A stretch of 59,117 nucleotides of DNA, taken from Methanomicrobiales archaeon (GTDB lineage Archaea; Halobacteriota; Methanomicrobia; Methanomicrobiales; Methanospirillaceae). This document shows positions 1-7,422 of the stretch, in pieces. Both the position numbers and the translations under genes were made by a program. The first letter of the stretch is position 1. Each line of letters starts with the position of its first letter. The DNA is taken from positions 1 to 59,117 of the forward strand of contig JAPKXQ010000073.1 in assembly GCA_026394765.1 (NCBI GenBank). The letters run 5' to 3'. The notes beneath the pieces were generated by a model. That model worked only from the letters and a program-made list of their open reading frames with translations, was not told the DNA's origin and searched no databases.

Positions 1-149
1 TTCTTTTTATCCACGAGGAGTTATATTTAATACTATATATAATTGATCATGTAGTACGCGCGAAAAATATGCATAGTCTATAAAAAAGTAATACTGCCCT
101 CAAGTCGGTTTAAACCACAGCACTAACCTGAGATGGATGAATGAATATC

Positions 150-469
150 ATACTTACGCTGGTTATGCCGGGAGAAACAGAAGAATTCTTACATCGATCC
201 GTGACAGTATCTTCAGCAGCGTCGACTTCCCCGCCCCGTTCCGCCCGATAATCCCCACAACCTCGCCCTACTCCACATCAAACGACACATCTTTCAGCGC
301 CCAGAACTCTTCGTCAGGGGGAGCCCGGTTGAATCGTGCAAACGGCGCCTTCACTGAATTGAGCCATTGCATCGCGGAGCGTGAGGTATTTTTCCTGCGG
401 TCAGCTGATAATTTATTTCTTGCTGATGCCGTGGAAGCGGATTTCAAGGTCACCAAACCAAAAATACAT
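150..469 (-). pseudogene. Decayed ATPase gene of a polysaccharide ABC exporter (wzt-like)
   Basis: Minus-strand relic directly downstream of the ABC-2 permease gene. The pieces together match the N-terminus of a Wzt/TagH-type ATPase: EIRFHGISKK, then EKYLTLRDAM in the same frame, then NSVKAPFARF and EEFWALKDVSFDVE in another frame, then GEVVGIIGRNGAGKSTLLK with an intact Walker A. Lesions seen are two stop codons (TAA, TGA) after ISKK, a frameshift after LRDAM, an in-frame TAG just before GEVVG, and loss of everything after about LSRI, where the reading frame soon stops. With that many lesions it cannot make an ATPase. The permease would need an ATPase encoded elsewhere. Confidence 0.85.
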
Positions 470-479
470 TATCCCCTTT

Positions 480-1343
480 TCACACCACATCCGCAAAGTA
501 CTGCTCCATCCTCTTGAAGTAAAACAAACCTCCTATAAGGAGAACAACAACAACCCCAATAGAAACGAGCATCATTGCCTCAGGGGGTTTTGCACCGAGA
601 AGCGCCCAACGGAAACCATCAATCACGCCAACCATTGGGTTGAGCCCGTAGAATATCCGGTATTGTGCTGGGATCATTGAACTGGGATACACAATCGGCG
701 ATGCATAGAGCCAGAGTTGAATGATAAACGGAAGAGTATACTGGAAATCGCGATATTTGACATTGAGCGCTGAAAGCCAGAGCCCGATGGCAAGCGATGT
801 GGCGAGGGCTAATAGGATAAAGAGTGGAAGCAGAACGATTGCGATGGTTGGTACAAACCCATAATATATCATCATGAGGATGAGGATGACAAACGCGATC
901 ATAAAATCCACCAGCGGAGAAAGAATTCCGGAGATTGGCATCACAAGACGTGGAAAATAGACTTTTGTCATAATATTCGCATTGCTTATCATGCTTGTTG
1001 TCGAGCGGGTGAGTCCTTCAGCAAAGAGCGTCCAGGGAATGAGTGCGGCAAAGGAAAAAAGGGGATATGGGACGCCATCTGACGGGATCTTTGCAAACCC
1101 CCCGAAGAACAGGGTAAAGATCACCATCATGAAGAGTGGCTGGATGATCGCCCAGAGAAAGCCAAGAGCAGTCTGTTTGTACCGGATCTTCACATCACGG
1201 GAGACAAAACTGTAGAGCAGTTCCCGGTACTCCCAGAGCTCGTGGAAGTCAACCGGCACCCACTTCTTTGGTGGGCGGATTATGAGTGTTGGGACAGGTG
1301 CCTTTTCAACTGTGGTATGACTGAAAGTTGGAGATGACGTCAT
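480..1343 (-). CDS. ABC-2 type polysaccharide export permease (Wzm-like)
   Basis: Integral membrane permease of 287 aa, the usual length for Wzm/TagG-type exporters that carry lipid-linked polysaccharide across the cytoplasmic membrane. A cytoplasmic N-terminus (to about residue 30, VPVDFHELWEYRELL) is followed by the family signature with RDVKIRYKQTALGFLWAIIQP and about six hydrophobic segments. The ATG is preceded by AAGGA. The gene lies downstream of gmd and fcl on the same strand, which points to export of a deoxysugar-containing glycan. Its partner ATPase, expected next downstream, is a pseudogene here, so the transporter may be inactive or may use another ATPase. The reading frame itself is intact. 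Confidence 0.85.
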   Translation of the reverse strand: MTSSPTFSHTTVEKAPVPTLIIRPPKKWVPVDFHELWEYRELLYSFVSRDVKIRYKQTALGFLWAIIQPLFMMVIFTLFFGGFAKIPSDGVPYPLFSFAALIPWTLFAEGLTRSTTSMISNANIMTKVYFPRLVMPISGILSPLVDFMIAFVILILMMIYYGFVPTIAIVLLPLFILLALATSLAIGLWLSALNVKYRDFQYTLPFIIQLWLYASPIVYPSSMIPAQYRIFYGLNPMVGVIDGFRWALLGAKPPEAMMLVSIGVVVVLLIGGLFYFKRMEQYFADVV

Positions 1344-1505
1344 TCTCTGTTTATCCTTTTGAAATACTACTGGATATATTTTACAATACTATCTATAGTA
1401 GATATACTACATTATATAATTTAAAATTGTCTTTACATTGACTCGAATATTCTTTTCAGAGATTATCTGGGATGGCTCAACACATAGATAGCATCATGCC
1501 TTTTA
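1344..1505 (-). promoter_or_regulatory. AT-rich promoter region of the export permease
   Basis: This gap of about 160 bp is very AT-rich compared with its neighbours. A TATA-like AAATATATCC on the minus strand (about 1372-1381) lies about 27 bp from a plausible transcription start just ahead of the permease ATG. Upstream of it are overlapping inverted repeats of the type TACTA-TCTA-TAGTA and GTAG-ATATA-CTAC, which could bind a regulator. The reading is based on spacing and composition only. Confidence 0.4.
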
Positions 1506-2489
1506 TCAAATCCTTTTGCCATAGTAGGTATCCCTATACCATTCGATGGTCTGCTGGAGCCCCGCCCGGAAGGGGACCACTGCTTCAAATCCAAACTCGC
1601 GTTTCGCCCGTGATGTGTCCAGGGAACGCCGTGGCTGACCGTCGGGTTTTGAATGATCCCAGGATATATCACCTGAGAACCCCGTGAGTTCCCTTATCAT
1701 CTCAACAAGGCCGTGGATGGTGATCTCCTTCCCTGCCCCGAGATTTACTGGATCAGGTTTACTATACCGTTCTGTCGCCATCACGATGGCACGTGCAGCA
1801 TCTTTTACAAAGAGGAACTCCCGTGAGGCACCTCCCGTCCCCCATACCTCAATAGTGCTCTTTCTTTCCTCCATCGCGTCGACGAACTTTTTGATAAGTG
1901 CAGGGATGACATGGGAAACCGCCGGGTCGAATGTATCCCCAGGCCCATAAAGGTTTACAGGGATGAGGTATATGATGTCCATGCCATACTGGGCACGATA
2001 CGCCTGTGCCTGCACGAGGAGCATCTTCTTGGCGAGACCGTAGGGAGCATTGGTCTCTTCAGGATAACCATTCCAGATTTCGTCTTCACGAAACGGTACG
2101 GGCGTAAACTTAGGATACGCACAGACAGTTCCGATGATTACGCATTTCTTCACGTCCTCCAGGCGTGCAGCTTCCAGGATCTGGATCCCCATGATGGCGT
2201 TGTCATAGAAGAGCGAACCCGGGTTTGCCTGGTTAAACCCAATCCCTCCAACCTTTGCAGCGAGGTGAATGACAATATCTTTCCCCTTCACTGTCCTGCG
2301 GCATTCCTTCCAATTGCGCAGGTCTGTATCTCTGCTCCTGGGTATTGAGACCGTTGCAGAATCAACCCCTCGGGCCCGTAGCTGGTCCATGATATTGGAT
2401 CCGAGAAATCCCGCGCCTCCAGTCAGGAGGACCTCGTTCCCTTCCCAAAATGATCCCTGATCAGGTATAAGGGCCGTGCTACACCTCAA
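1506..2489 (-). CDS. fcl: GDP-L-fucose synthase (NAD-dependent epimerase/dehydratase family)
   Basis: Converts GDP-4-keto-6-deoxymannose, the product of Gmd, to GDP-L-fucose with NADPH. The Rossmann motif [12 protein letters not shown] is near residue 20; [14 protein letters not shown] and the catalytic Y-x3-K in PYGLAKKM follow, then the [12 protein letters not shown] signature. The body is about 310 aa, normal for the family. The start is doubtful: family members begin near FWEG, but no ATG or GTG lies there. The only in-frame start in the track is a TTG 13 codons further upstream, so the native start codon may have mutated. Gmd is encoded upstream on the same strand, separated by about 780 bp. 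Confidence 0.88.
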   Translation of the reverse strand: MRCSTALIPDQGSFWEGNEVLLTGGAGFLGSNIMDQLRARGVDSATVSIPRSRDTDLRNWKECRRTVKGKDIVIHLAAKVGGIGFNQANPGSLFYDNAIMGIQILEAARLEDVKKCVIIGTVCAYPKFTPVPFREDEIWNGYPEETNAPYGLAKKMLLVQAQAYRAQYGMDIIYLIPVNLYGPGDTFDPAVSHVIPALIKKFVDAMEERKSTIEVWGTGGASREFLFVKDAARAIVMATERYSKPDPVNLGAGKEITIHGLVEMIRELTGFSGDISWDHSKPDGQPRRSLDTSRAKREFGFEAVVPFRAGLQQTIEWYRDTYYGKRI

Positions 2490-3266
2490 ATATACTCGTT
2501 TATCAGTGTTAGCTGCTTAAAGTATCAAAATTTGCTTTCATCTGAATGTTCGGGGGGGATCGTATTATCTGATGCAGAGATCTCATTGCGTTTGGGATGA
2601 GCACCTTCACGCAAGTGAAGTGGCAATACTTGTGCAATCACCTTTTCCTCTATAGGCAGTCCCTCTTCATGATTGTCACCTTCCTAAAGAGCTTGTATCC
2701 TCATTCTGTGAAATAGACTGAGTTTTGGAAGTCTTTTAATGCCGCGGCTGAAGTAATGACCTCCGGGAACGCTACAATACCTTGTTCTAGAATACCTCCT
2801 GGAATACCGAACTTGCAGAGATGAAGTGTTCCGGGGCAGCTCCCGTGAGATCTTTGAGGCGATGATAATGGAATCTCACATTTTGCAGGTGAGAGAAGTG
2901 ACGGTGACTGGGGTCAGATTCCTGCAACGATTGCAACACACGACACATAATGCCCGGTGTCAGAAACAGCCTTTTCATCCTTTATCGGACCCGGATGGAG
3001 CATCGTGGATGCAATGTATCATTGTTTATGGCCGGTTCTCATAGGTGAAGAGACTTATGGGAGTTCTTTTGCGATAGTGCCCTTTACTGGTGGGTGAGCC
3101 TTGGAGGGGTCTGCAGGGATACTATAAGGTTACGACACCTTGGCATATCAGGGAAAAATACCCTCAACGCGCAGACAAGCCGATTGAACTTGTTCGTGCA
3201 GGTGTAGTTGTTCTCATTCAATCATGAGCACAGGTGCATGATGTCGTCAGAAGCACACTGAAACCC
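2490..3266. other. Long gap between gmd and fcl, probably decayed coding DNA
   Basis: There is no intact gene in about 780 bp. On the minus strand a stretch without start codon but with protein-like composition (containing EEKVIAQVLPLHLREG) ends in TGA at about 2525 after running from a TAG near 2685. Further upstream the three minus frames alternate between protein-like and nonsense sequence. That pattern suggests an old pseudogene between two genes of the same pathway. The original family was not recognised. Confidence 0.35.
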
Positions 3267-4313
3267 TCAGTCCCCTTGCCACCACTTCTGCGAGAAGTGC
3301 TGTGAAAGGAACTTGTCCCCCTCTCCTGGGGGTGCAAGCCCAGCTGCGCGAAGGTCAGCATCCATCATGACTCGCACGAGGTCACTGAACTTCACCTTTG
3401 GGTCCCATCCAAGAAAGGTCCGCGCTTTCTTAGGATCTGCAATCAGCACCTCGACCTCGGTCGGCCTGAAGTATTTTTGGTCGATCCGCACATGGGTCTC
3501 AAGATCGAGGTCAACATAGGAAAACGCTTCCTGAAGGAACTCACGGACAGAATGGGTCTCCCCGGTCCCTAGGACATAGTCGTCCGGTGCCTCTGCCTGG
3601 AGGATCTTCCACATATACTCAACATATTCTGGCGCAAACCCCCAGTCCCGCCTGGCATCGAGGTTCCCTAGGTAGATGTGGGACACTTTACCAGCGAGGA
3701 CCTGCGCTATCCCCCGGGTGATCTTCCGGGTGACAAAAGTCTCACCCCTCCTGGGGGACTCGTGGTTGAAGAGGATCCCGTTCGATGCAAAGAGCTGATA
3801 CCCTTCCCGGTAGTTCCGTGTCATCCAGTAGGCATAGGCTTTCGCACACGCATAGGGGCTCCGGGGCTGAAATGAAGTCTCTTCCTTCTGTGGTGGCGCG
3901 GCAGAACCAAACATCTCGCTCGAGGATGCCTGGTAGAACTTTATCGGGTGATTACACCGGCGTATCGCTTCGAGGAGGCGTGTGGTGCCGAGGCCGGTGA
4001 CATTGCCCGTATATTCGGGGGTCTCAAAGCTTACCCTGACGTGGCTCTGGGCCCCCAGGTGATAGACTTCATCGGGGCGGATATTATACATGATGTGGGA
4101 GATAAGCTCATTGTCAGAGAGGTCACCGTAGTGGAGAAAGAGCCGTGCATCAGGCTCATGGGGATCGACATAGATAGTGTCGATACGGCTGGTATTGAAT
4201 GTGGATGACCGGCGGATGAGGCCATGGACCTCGTAATTCTTCGCAAGGAGGAGCTCGGCGAGATAGGAACCGTCCTGTCCGGTGATCCCGGTGATGAATG
4301 CAATCTTACTCAT
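3267..4313 (-). CDS. gmd: GDP-mannose 4,6-dehydratase
   Basis: First step of GDP-deoxyhexose synthesis: GDP-D-mannose to GDP-4-keto-6-deoxymannose, NADP-dependent, cytoplasmic. The 348-aa protein is the usual size. Motifs are the cofactor loop [17 protein letters not shown] at residues 8-24, [12 protein letters not shown] (oligomer and NADP contacts), the catalytic SSSEMFG, the Y-x3-K in [10 protein letters not shown], and [17 protein letters not shown] for GDP-mannose binding. The ATG is preceded by AAGGGTGT. It pairs with fcl downstream for GDP-fucose (or, with another reductase, GDP-rhamnose) used by the surface glycan locus. Confidence 0.96.
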   Translation of the reverse strand: MSKIAFITGITGQDGSYLAELLLAKNYEVHGLIRRSSTFNTSRIDTIYVDPHEPDARLFLHYGDLSDNELISHIMYNIRPDEVYHLGAQSHVRVSFETPEYTGNVTGLGTTRLLEAIRRCNHPIKFYQASSSEMFGSAAPPQKEETSFQPRSPYACAKAYAYWMTRNYREGYQLFASNGILFNHESPRRGETFVTRKITRGIAQVLAGKVSHIYLGNLDARRDWGFAPEYVEYMWKILQAEAPDDYVLGTGETHSVREFLQEAFSYVDLDLETHVRIDQKYFRPTEVEVLIADPKKARTFLGWDPKVKFSDLVRVMMDADLRAAGLAPPGEGDKFLSQHFSQKWWQGD

Positions 4314-4480
4314 TGTGACACCCTTATAATGGTGAGAGAATAGTCATTCATTTAGATAAGGTTAAATCTATAGGATAAGGGATGAAGGAGACTCGGTGGG
4401 GGATAGAGGGGCTCTTTCGAAACCAGCCCAGGACCCCGGGATTCATCAGATATCCGCCCATGTGCCCTCGTTTAATTAAA

Positions 4481-4570
4481 AACCCAGATGAGGCTTCGCC
4501 TCATGCTTAACATAAGAAAGCCCCTGATTTTTCCCAGTTTTGAATTCCATCCCAATTTTCATGGGAAATT
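4481..4570 (+). repeat. Dispersed ~90-bp two-hairpin repeat, copy 1
   Basis: Nearly the same sequence occurs again at 46420-46510 in the same orientation. Shared landmarks are the hairpin TGAGGC-TTC-GCCTCA followed by TGCTTAAC, then GAAAG, ATTTTTCCC, GTTTTGAATTC and TTTCATGGGAAA. The TTTCCCA and TGGGAAA arms can form a second stem. Roughly a dozen differences separate the copies by eye. It lies between gmd and the AAA ATPase gene. It may be a non-autonomous mobile element, a REP-like repeat or an RNA element; nothing in the sequence decides between these. Confidence 0.8.
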
Positions 4571-4636
4571 TAATTGTTCAACCACTTGGTATTCGACCAT
4601 GTATCCGGGGATTGAGGAGTGCCACGTTATACTATT

Positions 4637-4759
4637 TCATTCTATGAGACCCTTGATCTGATTCCATGCCACGTGTAACATCAGCAGAATTGACCCAACC
4701 GAGGCTTTTCTATTCGCATCTTCATAATATCCGCTCCAAAAATTCGAATTCTTCAACAT
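4637..4759 (-). CDS. Possible 40-aa ORF or gene fragment beside the repeat
   Basis: A short minus-strand ORF, absent from the track, runs from ATG to TGA. It contains SNFWSGYYEDANRKASVG followed by a hydrophobic stretch (SILLMLHVAWNQIKGLIE). The aromatic/acidic start and amphipathic end look like a real protein segment, possibly the C-terminus of a lost larger gene such as a transposase, but the family was not recognised. No ribosome-binding site is evident. It sits about 70 bp from the dispersed repeat, so both could be parts of one degraded element. Confidence 0.25.
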   Translation of the reverse strand: MLKNSNFWSGYYEDANRKASVGSILLMLHVAWNQIKGLIE

Positions 4760-4801
4760 GACACCACTCTTATTTCCTAATTGACAATGAATGTTAACCT
4801 C

Positions 4802-6520
4802 TCACATCCCCCATACTATGACCTCTCCCTCTCGATAGGGTTCGGAACGACAAAAGATCTTCTTGGACCAGGGCTTTTTGGAGTTGCGATCGAACACAAC
4901 CAGGTGTCCTTCCTGCGCACCACAACGGTCCATGTAATCCCACGTCTGTTCGAGTCCTTTCTGGACTGTGCATTTCAATGAACAATGCAGGACTTTCAGC
5001 TCGATCACCATCCGCTGTATCACTTTCTGATGAATATCGGGTGGTAATGGGCGTGGACTGACCTTGATCTGTATAGCGTTCTCGTCGTGCTGATTGTTAG
5101 TGGGTGCATGCAGGGCACTCACCTCTCCAGATAAATCCCTTTGTGGGGTCTGTCTGGTTCTTGGATAAACCTGCCAGATGACCAGGAGGTCGGTACGTCC
5201 TCGTCCAAGTCCATATTCGCGTTCGATCCTTCCGCCACCGTTCACAACCCTCTGCAGGAATGCCTGGAGGAGCAACTGTGGTGCTGCCTCCTTGTAGGCA
5301 ATACCCTTCAGCCAAGCCTCCGAGTGTTCGCGGTAGAACTGCTGGAAAGCGCAGAGTAGGGAACTTATATCGAGAGTGCCATCTTTTCTGACATACCAGG
5401 CGGTCTCCTGCCGCATCCCTATTTGTGAGGGATATGCCAGTTCACGGGGGATTACCTCCTGATAGATCCCATTGGCAAGACGAAGACCACCATTCATGGT
5501 CCTCTTGAGCAGGCCTAAATCAATAACATAGCGGACATCGTCCTCTCGAATCTGTCCTTCAATTCCTGCCAGCACTGGCTCTATAACCCGCTGCACTCGT
5601 TCTTCAGAGAGCTTGTCAGTGAGCTGGTCCAGATGCGTCTCGCGTCTGAAGATGAGGTCCTCCTTTGCCTCCTGGATCATCTGAATGGTGATAGGCTTTG
5701 ACCGATCATACCCGCCAACGGCCTCAAAGCACGTCTCATACGCCAGTGCGTTGACCAGCCATGGTTGACCCATTGTCAGTTCCCATGCCAGGTCAAGTGC
5801 ATCCTGAGTAAAGACTTGGCCTGTCTCTCTGGTATGCTGGAGATAGAGGTTCTCCATCTCTCTCCTGCTGAAATCGCCCAGTAGTAGTGACTTGGCTCTG
5901 ATATTGAACGCGCTCACCCCGGTTATTATAGCATTATCGTTGTCAGAGTGGATACGGTAGTCGCGCACGTCGCGTACACCACAGAGGATGATGGTATGAG
6001 GGAACAATGTTGGTCGTTTGTCATAGCCAGCACGCAACTGACGGAGCACCGAGATGAGTGTGTCTCCCACAAGTGCATCAACCTCATCGATCAACAGCAC
6101 AATCGGGAGAGGTGACTCTTTCGTCCAGCGGGTCAATAGTTCATTCAATGAGATACTGGCATTCCCCTCCCGCATAAGCGTATCACGAATCTGGCCTGGA
6201 ATGGGGTCATTCAGTGAGTCACGGGCACGAGAAGAGAGTTCCAGGGTCAGGAACGCCATTGCATCACTCACCCGGTCCCGGTATCCCTGACCCACCTCAA
6301 AGTTGACATAAAGGCATCGATAGGTTTCTCGCTGATTCAAATACTCCATAAGTGCAAGCAGGCACGATGTTTTACCTGTCTGGCGTGGAGCATGAAGAAC
6401 GAAATATTTCTGCTGGTCTATCAGGTTCAGTACTTCGTCAAGGTTGAGACGACTGAGGGGTGGAAGACAATAATGGCTCTCACACCTGACTGGCCCAGCG
6501 GTGTTGAAGAAACGGGTCAC
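4802..6520 (-). CDS. AAA ATPase with C-terminal PD-(D/E)XK nuclease-like domain
   Basis: A 572-aa protein with GTG start. The N-terminal half is an archaeal-type ATPase: Walker A HAPRQTGKTSC at about residue 44 and Walker B PIVLLIDEVDALV at about 140, followed by ILCGVRD and a lid/winged-helix region. The C-terminal ~150 residues carry a nuclease-like pattern: GGGRIEREYGLGRGRTDLLV, then VIELKVL, then a Q-x2-DY-type helix (QTWDYMDRCGAQEG), as in ATPases annotated AAA-ATPase-like/PDDEXK_9. These proteins are common and poorly understood in methanogens. The neighbours are a HEPN/MNT pair and a repeat, so a defence or mobile-element role is possible but not shown. Confidence 0.75.
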   Translation of the reverse strand: MTRFFNTAGPVRCESHYCLPPLSRLNLDEVLNLIDQQKYFVLHAPRQTGKTSCLLALMEYLNQRETYRCLYVNFEVGQGYRDRVSDAMAFLTLELSSRARDSLNDPIPGQIRDTLMREGNASISLNELLTRWTKESPLPIVLLIDEVDALVGDTLISVLRQLRAGYDKRPTLFPHTIILCGVRDVRDYRIHSDNDNAIITGVSAFNIRAKSLLLGDFSRREMENLYLQHTRETGQVFTQDALDLAWELTMGQPWLVNALAYETCFEAVGGYDRSKPITIQMIQEAKEDLIFRRETHLDQLTDKLSEERVQRVIEPVLAGIEGQIREDDVRYVIDLGLLKRTMNGGLRLANGIYQEVIPRELAYPSQIGMRQETAWYVRKDGTLDISSLLCAFQQFYREHSEAWLKGIAYKEAAPQLLLQAFLQRVVNGGGRIEREYGLGRGRTDLLVIWQVYPRTRQTPQRDLSGEVSALHAPTNNQHDENAIQIKVSPRPLPPDIHQKVIQRMVIELKVLHCSLKCTVQKGLEQTWDYMDRCGAQEGHLVVFDRNSKKPWSKKIFCRSEPYREGEVIVWGM

Positions 6521-6645
6521 CCTGATCTCTCCATCTCTACCCCGCTGTTTGGTTTATTGGCATATCTTCTTATTGAGGGCATCTTGACCATCCAGTCCCT
6601 TTTCCCTCCTTATGACAAATGTGCCCTGATACCTTCACCCCTGCA

Positions 6646-6987
6646 TCATATCTCATATCCCTCTTCAAGGGCGTTCTGGAGGAAGGAATTGCCGTTTGCG
6701 ATCATCGCATCAAACTCCTCCTTGGTGTAGCAGAGTGGTTCAATAGGGAGGGCTGTCATCTCCAGGATTGCTGTGGTCCGTATATGGAACCGCTCTGGGA
6801 AGTCCCCGATGATGATGAGGTCTATGTCGCTTCCTTCATGAACATCACCCCGGGCATACGACCCATGGAGGATGATCCGTGAGACATTCCTGGAAGTGCG
6901 GATGAGTGCAGCCAAGTCTTGCACGTGCTCTAGCCCCTGATTGCAGCCTTGGTTCGCACGAGTATTGACTCTGCAATCTTCAGACAC
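6646..6987 (-). CDS. MNT-type nucleotidyltransferase (antitoxin of a HEPN/MNT pair)
   Basis: Minimal nucleotidyltransferase with the intact active-site motif HGSYARGDVHEGSDIDLIII (G-S-x10-S-D-x-D) and the later EPLCYTKEEF segment usual in these proteins. In characterised HEPN/MNT modules (MntA-HepT type) this partner modifies and silences the HEPN RNase. The listed ORF overlaps the HEPN gene by 58 nt; the true start is probably downstream near NQGLEHVQDL, since the first ~20 residues do not look like the family. It is cotranscribed after the HEPN gene. It could also be a stand-alone housekeeping nucleotidyltransferase. Confidence 0.8.
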   Translation of the reverse strand: MSEDCRVNTRANQGCNQGLEHVQDLAALIRTSRNVSRIILHGSYARGDVHEGSDIDLIIIGDFPERFHIRTTAILEMTALPIEPLCYTKEEFDAMIANGNSFLQNALEEGYEI

Positions 6988-7337
6988 TCTTCGGCATCCT
7001 CCTCTTCATAGTACTCTCCGGGTGTCAACTCACCTGCGATACTGTCCGGGTAACGGGATGCAAAGTATGCACCGTCCAACTTTTTTGTCCCCTTCCTGAC
7101 CTCAAGAAGGGACGGAGCAAACTTCCCTGCTTCCAGGACAAGTTCAAAGATCGAATGAATTAGGACTCTTCTCCTTCCCTGTGCAATGAGGACCGCTTTC
7201 AATGCTTTTTCTGAACACTGCTGCGCCTGAAAACATGCCCATTCATATGACCCCGTTGAAGCGCTATTCCTGCCCGCTACGAAATCTCGCTCGGCTTGAA
7301 CGAGCCACCGCTCAGCTTCACGCCTGTTCTGGTCCAC
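6930..7337 (-). CDS. HEPN domain protein (probable toxin of a HEPN/MNT pair)
   Basis: A 135-aa all-helical HEPN protein. It shows the family pattern WLVQAERDFVAG, then YEWACFQAQQCSEKALKAVL (about residues 30-50) and a C-terminal EEEDAEECLKIAESIL helix. RRVLIH near residue 57 would fit an R-x4-H arrangement, but whether it is the catalytic one cannot be told. The start is GTG. It lies immediately upstream of the MNT gene. A paralogous pair, broken, sits at 11.2-12.1 kb. HEPN partners of MNT proteins are often RNases; the activity here is inferred from the pairing. Confidence 0.8.
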   Translation of the reverse strand: MDQNRREAERWLVQAERDFVAGRNSASTGSYEWACFQAQQCSEKALKAVLIAQGRRRVLIHSIFELVLEAGKFAPSLLEVRKGTKKLDGAYFASRYPDSIAGELTPGEYYEEEDAEECLKIAESILVRTKAAIRG

Positions 7338-7380
7338 TCCATAATAATCTGTACTCTCTCTTCTTCCCCTTTTCCATCCC

Positions 7381-7390
7381 CTTTTATATC
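7381..7390 (+). promoter_or_regulatory. TATA box of aglB
   Basis: CTTTTATATC lies about 35 bp upstream of the aglB ATG, in the gap between the divergent HEPN and aglB genes. It predicts a transcription start around 7411 with a leader of roughly 10 nt. The call rests on spacing and sequence only. Confidence 0.5.
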
Positions 7391-7422
7391 GCCGAGAGGA
7401 ATACTACGAGCAGGACGATCCT

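Noticed and set aside
137-517. Plus-strand ORF of 126 aa at the left end.
   Set aside because: It is antisense to the decayed wzt-like gene and has no family resemblance.
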